From Rosa chinensis (taxonomy: Eukaryota > Streptophyta > Magnoliopsida > Rosales > Rosaceae), in assembly GCF_002994745.2 (NCBI RefSeq), contig NC_037092.1:20919001-20983000 (forward strand): a stretch of DNA of 64,000 nt, read 5' to 3'. The notes beneath the pieces are model-generated. The model worked only from the letters and a program-made list of their open reading frames with translations. It was not told the DNA's origin and did no database searches. Shown piece after piece: positions 55,961-64,000 of the stretch. The position numbers and the translations under genes are program-made. Each line of letters opens with the position of its first letter. The stretch's first letter is position 1.

Positions 55961-58200
55961 CTGTGATCGCCGACATTGAGCCCATGGGCCGCATCAACAC
56001 AATCGACGGAGGTGCTCCAATCACCAACATGTCTCACAGAGCTAGAAAGCGTTATGCGCGAGCTAATCACCCAAAGGAAGTCTGCAACATCCGCTACGAA
56101 AGATCCACCAAACTCCCAAGGTCTGGTTGGGAACCTATTACCTTCTCAGATGAGGAGGAACGCGGAGTACATCTGCCCCATGACGATCCCTTCTTGATCG
56201 ACACTATTCTGGGCAAAATGTCAGTAGGAAGAATCCTGGTTGATAGCGGGTCCGCTGTCAACGTTATATTCAGTGGTTGTTACAACGACCTTAAGCGGAA
56301 CAGAAAATTGCTCCAAGATCATGAACCACTGCTCAGCTTCTCTGGTGACGTTGCGCAACCGCTGGGCTCTGACTATATGCGGCTAGTTATCGGTACTAGT
56401 CCATGTATGGCTGAAGTACCTACGGAGTTCATAGTTGTCGATTGTTTCAGCTCATACAACGCCATCATTGGTCGGCCAACGCTCAACAAACTCAAGTGCA
56501 TTATCGCCGGGTACATGCTGCTCATGAAGTTCCCCACACCCAACGGCACAGGCTGTGTCAGGGGAAGTCAACAGTTGGCACGCGAGTGTTATTCTACTAC
56601 TATAGCACAATCAACCCGCCACCATGAGATCCTAGCGGTAGGCAGTCAGGCACCGCCACCAAACATTTTTGAGGACCCCAGGGAGGACGAAAAGAAGTAC
56701 GTAAGTAAGGAGCCGGTCAACCCAGAAACATCACTGAGGGTTTTCAGCATCTCGGACGAGCACCCTGAGCGGACAGTCCGCATAGGCGCTCAATTAGACC
56801 CAGAGCTGGCGGCGGAGCTCACTCAGTTCCTACGTGACAACGCTACGGTCTTCGCCTGGTCATATGCAGACATGCCAGGTATCTCCCCTGAAATCATCTC
56901 ACACAAGTTGAGCATCAAACCATCCTTCTACCCTATCAAACAGAAACGCAGAGCCTTCTACGAAGAGAAGTACCGTGCTATAAGAGAGGAGGTTGCCAAG
57001 CTCCAGGGCATTGGGTTCATCCGCCAAGTCATCTATCCCCAGTGGATTTCCAACCTGGTTATGGTCAAAAAGGCTAGCGGCAGGTGGAGGATGTGCGTCG
57101 ACTTCAAAAACCTTAACAAATCATGCCCGAAAGACAGCTTCCCCCTACCCCGCATCGATCAACTCGTCGATGCAACCGCTGGACACGAACTCCTCAGCAT
57201 GATGGATGCGTTCTCCGGCTATAACCAGATCAGGATGCATCCCGACGACCAGGAGTGCACCACCTTCACTACCGACAAAGGCTTGTACTATTACAATGTA
57301 ATGCCTTTCAGTTTGAAGAACGCAGGGGCAACCTATCAGCGATTGATGAACACCATGTTCGCGGAACATCTGGGCAAGATAATCGAGGTCTACGTAGACG
57401 ACATGTTGGTCAAAAGTATAAAAGCCAGCGGACATGTGGCAAACCTAAAAATCATAGTAGCCATCCTGCTGACCTATGGTATGCGCCTCAACCCAGAAAA
57501 ATGTTTCTTTGGCGTCACCGCCAGCAAGTTTCTGGGGTATATTGTCAGTGAGCGAGGCATCGAGGCCAACCCTGACAAGGTGCAGGCCATCCTCAACTTG
57601 AAGGACCCGGAATGGAAGGTGCACGTCCAATGCCTCCAGGGCAAGCTAACCGCCTTATCTCGATTCATCTCCATACTGACCAACAGGTGTGCCCCATTTT
57701 TCAAAGTCCTTAAAACAACCCACAAGAAGGTCATTGATTGGAACCCAGAGTGCCGGGCGGCGTTCCAAGGCTTGAAGGAATACCTGGCGGCAGTTCCACT
57801 CCTCTCCATTCCTGTCCAAGGAGAAACATTGTACAATTATCTAGCGGTATCTCAGTCAGCGGTGAGCTGCGCCATCGTCCGGCGGGAAGGCCAGGACGAG
57901 CTCCTGGTTTTCTATGCCGGTAGGGGCATGAATGGAGTAGAAACACGGTATCCTCCATTGGAGCAGCTTGCCCTCGCACTCATCGTTGCCGCCAGACGCC
58001 TCTGCCAGTACTTCCAAGCCCATACAATCCATGTGTTAACCAATCAACCGCTGAGACAAGTAATGAAGAACCCTGAACATTCGGGGCGCCTCAGCAAGTG
58101 GGCCATTGAGCTCAGCGAATTTGACATAGATTACAAACCACGAACCGCCATGAAGGGCCAGGCGGTGGCAGACTTCATTGCTGAGCTCACCGAGCGTTAG
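55961..58200 (+). pseudogene. pol: protease, reverse transcriptase and first RNase H
   Basis: A long open frame continues from gag. The aspartic protease active site is DSG at 56242-56250 (ILVDSGSAVNVIF). Reverse transcriptase has WRMCVDFKNLNKSCPKDSFP, FSGYNQIRMHP and the catalytic YVDDM at 57391-57405. RNase H follows, with FYAGRGMNGVETRYPPLEQL and VLTNQPLRQVM, ending VADFIAELTER before a TAG at 58198-58200. The frame continues past this TAG into the second RNase H. The FYAGRGMNG region departs from the usual YYVSKAL text, hinting at decay. Classified by the Tat-like domain order. Confidence 0.9.
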
Positions 58201-59976
58201 CCCGAAACCAAGATCGATGTACCGCCCGGAACGGAAATAGTTACGGCCGTGGAGCCGGCTCCCGAACAATCAAACTGGAACCTACACGTGGACGGTTCCG
58301 CTTCCGCCAAGGCCAGAGGCGCCGGAATCATCTTAACAGGACCAGGGGGGCTTAGCGTCGAATACGCGTTGAAATTCAACTTCAAGGCTTCTAACAACAT
58401 GGCGGAATATGAGGCACTCATTGCCGGCCTACTCCTCGCCATTGATTCAGGGGCCGACAGTGTCAACATCTTCAGCGACTCTCAGTTGGTCGTTAACCAG
58501 GTCAACGACAGCTTTCAGGCCAAGGACCAGCAGTTAGCGGCATACTTAGGGTACGCCAAGACGCTGCTAAAAAAATTCAAGTTCCACACCATCACACAAA
58601 TCCCCAGGGAAAAGAACGCCAAGGCTGATTCACTGGCAAGACTGGCAACCGCCCAGCCACACCAGAGCCCAGCGGACACAAGGGTAGAGTCTCTGGACAG
58701 GCCAAGTATCACAAAAACCCTGGCGGAGATCTTTAACATTGAGGCCAATCCTAGTTGGATGGACGAAATTATTCAGTACAAGCGCAACGGGACATTGCCA
58801 GAGGACAAGATCAAGGCGCGACAGCTCCAGCAGAGAGCAACCCGTTACAACATGCAGAGCGGCAAACTTTACCGCCAAGGATTCACTCACCCTAACCTCC
58901 ACTGTCTAACCCCAGAGGAGGGAAAGGTCGTGCTGGCAACAATACATGGCGGGGAATGCGGAAATCATTCAGGCACCAGATCCTTGGCTAATCGCACAAT
59001 GCGACAAGGCAACTTTTGGCCTACGCTTGGTGATGACGCCCGGCGGATATCAAAATCTTGTCACAAATGCCAACAATATGCTGATCTTCCACATGCCCCG
59101 GCGGAACCCCTGTCGGTTATCGTCAGTCCCTGGATTCACTCAACGTGGGGCCTGGACTTGATGGGAAAATTCCAAACCGCCAAAGGTCAGTTCAAATACA
59201 TCATTGTCGCCATCGACTACAGCAGAAAATGGATTGAGGCGGAGCCTTTGACTGCAATAACTATCGCCAAAGTAATTCACTTCCTCTGGAAGAACATCTA
59301 CTGCCGCTACGGTGTCCCGCATGTAATCATCACAGACAATGGCACACAGTTCAACAATAAGGAACTCATCTCTTTCACCGCCAACCTGGGCACCAAGATG
59401 CGTTTTGCATCAGTCGCCCACCCCCAAACCAACGGCCAGGTCGAAGCGGCAAACAAGATAATCAAGAAACTGTTACAGAAGAAGCTCGCTGAGGCCAAGG
59501 GTTTGTGGGCGGAGAAGCTCCCGGAGGTTCTAAGGGCCATCAGAACAACCCCAACCTCCGCCACAGGTGAAACCCCCTTTTGTATGATGTTTGGAACTGA
59601 GGCTGTCCTGCCTATCGAGGTAACCCAACCAACCGCTAGGGTCGAAGGCTACTGCCCCGAGACCAACAGCGACGGCGTTAACCTCGACAGGGATCTACTA
59701 GAGGAAAAGAGAGACGCAGCCCATTTGTTCAATCTCCAGAACAAGCGACGGGTATCACGTTTCTACAACGCCAGGGTCAAAGCCCGCAACCTCCAACTGG
59801 GGGACTGGGTAATGAAAGAAGTCATACCACCGCCAACAAAACTCCGCCCAACTTGGTAAGGTCCATACAAAATTGTAGAGGTCGTTAGCCCAGGCACCTT
59901 CTACTTAATGGACAAGGATGGCGTCACAACGACCCACCCTTGGAATACCGAACACCTTCGGTATTACGACAAATAG
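58201..59976 (+). pseudogene. pol: second (archaeal-type) RNase H and integrase
   Basis: In the same frame as upstream pol. The additional RNase H shows its acidic residues in LHVDGSASAKARGAG, NNMAEYEALIAGL, IFSDSQLVV and KADSLARLA. Integrase has a zinc-binding part (HGGECGNHSGT with CHKCQQYA) and a DDE core: D at 59155, D at 59335 (ITDNGTQF) and E at 59443 (GQVEAAN). The spacing of 35 residues between the last two is canonical. A TAA at 59857-59859 interrupts the C-terminal part, which continues to a natural-looking stop at 59974-59976. Confidence 0.9.
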
Positions 59977-60390
59977 TCATACCGCTACCCAAGAGCATCT
60001 TGACTTAGCTAAATTTTTGTTCAATATTTAGCTAAGGGAAGCTACCCAACGGGTACGACCCCGCTTTTGTAAACGCTGTTCAGACAGCTATCAATGAAAC
60101 GAGGAATTATTCAAACCATTGTTACCAAGTCTAGCACTGGGGGCAACTGGCAACGCCAGTCAGCGGACTACGTCGGCTACATTGTGCACTTGGACCAATT
60201 TTAATTCCTTTAATGTTTCATTCATGGCCAAAAAACGAAATTGTCAAGACCCCTAGCGGTACACACATCATCACAAACAAACAAAAAAATAGGGTATAGG
60301 AGCTTAGGTTCCAAAATTTCATTTATATCCCAAAGAGAATTACATAAAATATTTATGCCTCAGCGGCTACAAAAACTTTCCTACTCCTAT
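59977..60390. other. Spacer between integrase and antisense ORF
   Basis: This holds the 3' flank of pol and, on the other strand, the presumed 3' UTR of the antisense ORF. No further coding feature was seen. Confidence 0.5.
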
Positions 60391-63122
60391 TCAGGGGTTG
60401 GCGGGGTTGGCAGGGTTGGCGAGGTCGGCTCCGCTACCTTCAGCATTCCCACTGGCGGCCTGCGGTGGATGGGAATGGCTCGTCTGGTCGGACCCTCGGG
60501 CTGTGGGACCGGGGGTCTCTATTGTGCCATCCGCCTGGGTGTGGGCCGCCAAGAACCCAGCGCGGGACACCTCGAACTGTGTAGGCGTCCGCTGAGAGTC
60601 GCCCTCTGGAAGCCCGCCACTCTCCTCGCTACCCGAGCAGGCTCCTTCAACATGACCAGGGGCGGCAGTGGGAGCGGTACTTGTTGTCGGCGGAGCTTCC
60701 TTAGTTGGTTGCACGACCGGCATCGACGCTTTTGCCCAGTCGATGGCGCCCTTCTGCTGCAGCATCTCCACATTGGCCAGGGCACCAGCCCTCGCTGCTT
60801 TGGTCAGCGCCTTCTTGTACTCCGCTAACTGCTTGTATGACTCAACAGCAGCGGCTGCAGCACGGCTCCCCTCAGCCTCCAGGCGAGCGACTTCACCCTC
60901 TAGCCGCTTAACCTCGGCCTGTTTGGCAGCGGACTCCCGTTGAAGGATCTCAACCTTCTTATCCTTGGCGGCCACCCGATCCCGCAGCAGGGACATGTCT
61001 TGCTCCAACTTGGCGAACTGTTCGTTCCGCTCCAAGTGCCGCTCAATGGCAACGTTCAGCTTGCCACGGGCGTCTGCCGCATCGCAGTCGGCCTTTGTCA
61101 AGCGTCGCTCGACGTCAGCCAACTTTTCCTAGGCCTTCCCTAATTCCCTCTATAGACCCGCCACCTTCTCCCTGAGCTCCCGCTCAACCAGGGCTGTTTT
61201 GATGCCGCCTGGAACATCTCATGGAGCCCAACGGCGATGTGCCCAAAGGCTGTGCTGAAGGGCGATTCGCTGACGGCGGTCGACCGAACAATCCCCTCCA
61301 GGCCGCCGAACCCCAGCCGCTCGCACAGGTGATACAGGAACTCCCGTTCACCATCATTCAGAAACTCGGCGTAAGCGGCAAATGAGTCCAGGCCACTCGT
61401 ACCCGCCGCTTTCGCAAAATCAGTGGGAGCCTCTGGCGGAGCCTGCCTTGACTTCTTCGGCTGCTCGCGGGCCCCAATTATCTCCACTTCCTCCTCTTCT
61501 TCGCCCGAGTCGGGTTAACGGCGTTTTCGCTGAAGCACCCGCGTGCTCCCAGCAGGCCTCGAACCCCCCGTCGGCGGCTCCAACCCCGCTATGGTCACAC
61601 CCTCAGTTGGGCGCACCGCCTTCTTCGGCACCCCGCGCCGTATTGCCGGCGCTCTCTCTTTCCGCGACGCCGCCTCGCTCGCCACGCCTGTCCCCGCCCG
61701 AACAGCAGGCAACCCGTCACCACCAAGGTGAGATTGGTGCGGCATTGGCAGCGCCACCGGAACCTCGGACGGGCTCAGCGCAAGCGTCTCTGGGTTCACC
61801 ACCGTCTTCTGAGCCGCCAGCCCAGACACGTACATGGCTTCTAGGAAATTGTCGATCTCAGCACGGTCCATAGCTTTTGCAAAAGCGTCACTGCTCGCCT
61901 TGTTTCCCGGTGGAGTCTCTACAAAAAATATATAATGGCAGGCCGGTTAGCATGAGGCAACCTCACAAAAGGTGCGATACGGCGGAGAGTACTTACCCAC
62001 GGCACACGTCAGTTGTTGAGCTACCAACAACTCCCACCCGGTAAGGAGACGGAAGTCCAGCAAGTTGCGATTCCGCCAGCAACCCCTGATGCGTGCTACG
62101 CGGCACTCTTCCTCATGAGTTAGGTTGTACCGCAACCCCGCTGCACAAAAAAGGTCATTATCAGTACAGAGTACAAAAAAAAAAAAAAAAAAAAAAAAAA
62201 CAGAAACCCCGCCAATCGTGTTCAGTGGAAACGGCAAACAACCTCGGATGGGCTGAAACTCCGACTTAATTCTAAACGTCGGCTCCCCCTCGTTAGACCC
62301 CGCTTGGTACTCCCACCCCGCCGTGGCAATGTAGAAGGAACCCCGCCAGTACGACATTGAGTCCCTCAGGTTCTCGATCAGCTTAGGCGCTCCTTGGCGA
62401 CGACTGAGGTTTACTTGCCCTCTACAACGCTGGCGCTTCACGTACACCAGTTAGTAGAAGTGTAATACCTCCGCCACGGTTGGTCCTTCGCAACCAGACA
62501 ATCGCCACAACGAGTTCAGCGCCAGCAGTAACCGCCACATGTTGGGGCACACTTGCCCAAAGGTGATGCCGAACTCGCACACCAGGATCTGTATGTTGGG
62601 CACCAGCGGGAAGGTCACTCCCTCGTGGAATATAGCCTCGTGCACCGCGGAGTGGCCCACTAGCAGGATTGAAGTCTTCTCCTCTACCGTCGGCGGACGT
62701 AGTTTCACCACGCCGGGCAACCGGAACACTCGCTTCAGCCGGTTGACGGCAACAACGATCATCCTACCACCCGCCTCGGCAACAGGGGTGCTGTCCTCAA
62801 ACACCCAAGCCGACTCTGTATCATCCTCCGCTACACCTCCCCCCCCCCCCCCCCCCAGTGGAACTATTGCTTTCTAGGCGCTCTTCGTGCATAGTATGAG
62901 CAGCGGCAGCCTCCCCCACCCTAGAACTCTCCGGACTCGATGCACAACCCATAACTACGTCCCACGGTATGGTCTGTAGCGGCTCGAACTCTAGCGGTTC
63001 TGGCAGTGAGGTTCCTGCACGGGCAGACGGACACAACGAGTCAATAAAATTTCTATCCGCCGCGCTGAACGACACTTCATATCCGGAATCCTAACTGCTC
63101 GAAATCTCTATGACGTCGGCCA
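60391..63122 (-). pseudogene. Antisense spliced ORF of the Tat element (PF04195-like), decayed
   Basis: From an ATG at 63120-63122 (MADVIEISSS) the minus strand encodes a protein typical of extra ORFs in Tat elements. Its N-terminal half, with GVTFPLVPNIQILVCEFGIT and PNMWRLLLALNSLWRLSGC, resembles the putative gypsy-type transposon domain (PF04195). Its C-terminal part is a long Ala/Glu/Lys-rich coiled coil (61122-60650). Two introns have good signals: 62242-62141 (GTTGTT to GTGCAG) and 61996-61919 (GTAAGT to TTGTAG). Damage includes a TAG after ten codons, a C-run at 62838-62859 that shifts frame, a TAA near 62451, a TAA near 61515, and two stops plus a frameshift at 61130-61210. Its function is unknown in the family. 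Confidence 0.75.
62170..62200. repeat. Homopolymer A run in antisense intron
   Basis: About 30 consecutive A, read as T in the antisense intron, close to the 3' splice site where pyrimidine tracts are expected. Confidence 0.9.
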
Positions 63123-63900
63123 TCCCAAAACCCTAAAACCCAAATCAGTTAGCTCACACAAGATCTAACCTATCCCTATATCAGTCAGTGCCCAAGAACA
63201 TCAACAACACTCAACCCAGAAAATACCAAAACAAGAACAAACGCCCTCAAACCCAGATTCGACCATCAAGAAAATCCCTGAAAACCCCAATTTTGTCAAA
63301 AACAGCAACCCAACCCCTAACCCACTCACGCCCTCACAGGACATCAAAGAACATACCACAGGAATACCCAAAACCCAAAAAATCACCATGGCAGACATCC
63401 AATGAAACATGAATATACGTCAGAATACCAACCTCAACGATGGAGTCTCTGACAGCAGTGTGAGCACTTGTCTCCGGAGCCGCAGGTCGTCGGTTCTTCC
63501 ACGTACGAAAACTCGGCAATATCGCCTCAACCTTCTTCTCCGATCTCAGACGCAGAAAGCTTGAAGACGACGAAGCACAGTTCAAAGTTTAGAGCAGTGT
63601 CAAATATGCCAACTTCCCCCCTTTTATGTCAAAGTCAAACAGTCCTACACCGTCCATTGAAAAACGACATCAACTGTCAGCCGTACACGTGTCCCACAAC
63701 TACAGTTACTCTCCGGATTAACCGAGGCGTCGCCTCGGTTACGAAATCCATCATTACTCGACATTAATGGCGAGGAGACGGCTAGGCGGAGGAGACACAC
63801 CTCCGCACGCTAACCCTTTAGGGGTTCGCCACGTGTCAACCACCATCAGATGAAGCGTCTGGTAGAAGCCACTACTTTTGGAAGGAAGGCGCCAATCGTC
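63123..63900. other. Upstream region of antisense ORF within the Tat element
   Basis: The presumed promoter and 5' UTR of the antisense ORF lie here. Small ORFs on both strands show no recognised domain. Confidence 0.45.
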
Positions 63901-63902
63901 GG

Positions 63903-64000
63903 CGAAGTCCGCTGAACGGAACCCCGCTAGCGGAACTTCTCACTTGTCACTTTCCAAGTGTCGAAGTCACCGCTGAGCGAAACCCCTCTAGCGGAACTTC
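63903..64000. repeat. Start of a tandem repeat array near the element's 3' side
   Basis: Two diverged copies of a unit of about 60-65 bp: CCGCTGAACGGAACCCCGCT then AGCGGAACTTC, and CCGCTGAGCGAAACCCCTCT then AGCGGAACTTC. The array runs off the window. Tandem repeats before the 3' LTR are known in Tat-lineage elements. Confidence 0.6.

Larger units (their letters stand above)
53571..64000 (+). mobile_element. Ty3/gypsy Tat-lineage LTR retrotransposon, right end outside window
   Basis: The order is 5' LTR, PBS, gag, protease, reverse transcriptase, RNase H, a second RNase H, integrase, then an antisense ORF. The second RNase H before integrase and the antisense ORF before the 3' LTR are hallmarks of the Tat lineage. 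Several stops and at least one frameshift make this copy non-autonomous. No 3' LTR or polypurine tract was found before 64000, so the element must be longer than 10.4 kb or 3' truncated. Confidence 0.9.

Noticed and set aside
61382..61873. 163-codon plus-strand ORF under the antisense region
   Set aside because: It is proline-rich shadow sequence of the antisense ORF.
1..64000. tRNA, rRNA or snoRNA genes
   Set aside because: No cloverleaf with matching arms and TPsiC-like box, and no rRNA signature, was seen in either strand by eye.

Overview
The window is nuclear DNA of a flowering plant, most likely a eudicot. The evidence is AT-rich intergenic sequence, spliced genes with GT-AG introns, a NAC-domain transcription factor with a miR164-type site, and many plant transposable elements. 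The genus cannot be fixed from sequence alone; a Rosaceae-like source is only a guess.

Three host genes are well supported. (1) An intronless minus-strand DUF1645-family gene (7757-9040). (2) A plus-strand gene with about 12 exons encoding a METTL25/RRNAD1-like methyltransferase (31355-37541). (3) A three-exon plus-strand NAC1 (ANAC021/022)-like transcription factor (45589-50190) with a 19/21 match to the miR164 complement in its last exon.

Most of the rest is transposon sequence, and much of it can be bounded by target-site duplications (TSDs). From left to right: a LINE 3' fragment between ~185-bp direct repeats (2293-3053); a Harbinger-like element carrying a peroxidase fragment (10506-13374); a probable solo LTR (13492-16185); a nested stack of a MULE (16266-24132), a TIR element (18621-24110), a CACTA element (19873-24067) and a truncated LINE; a second MULE with an ARM-repeat fragment, split by a hAT element (24407-27244); an ORF1-only LINE (27305-29252); a third MULE with an alpha-tubulin fragment just upstream of the METTL25-like gene (29728-31209); a hAT element with a nested retroelement (40067-41940); a fourth MULE (41977-44049); a MITE in NAC intron 1; a 180-bp MITE and a retroelement downstream of NAC (50623-52206); and, from 53571 to the window end, a decayed Ty3/gypsy Tat-lineage retrotransposon with a second RNase H and a spliced antisense ORF.

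The main theme is gene capture. DNA transposons of at least three superfamilies carry recognisable pieces of host genes: class III peroxidase, SGT1, proteasome RPT6, a TMEM256/DUF423-like protein, a U-box/ARM protein and alpha-tubulin. Several pieces keep splice sites. All are fragmentary, and no tRNA, rRNA or CRISPR feature was seen.
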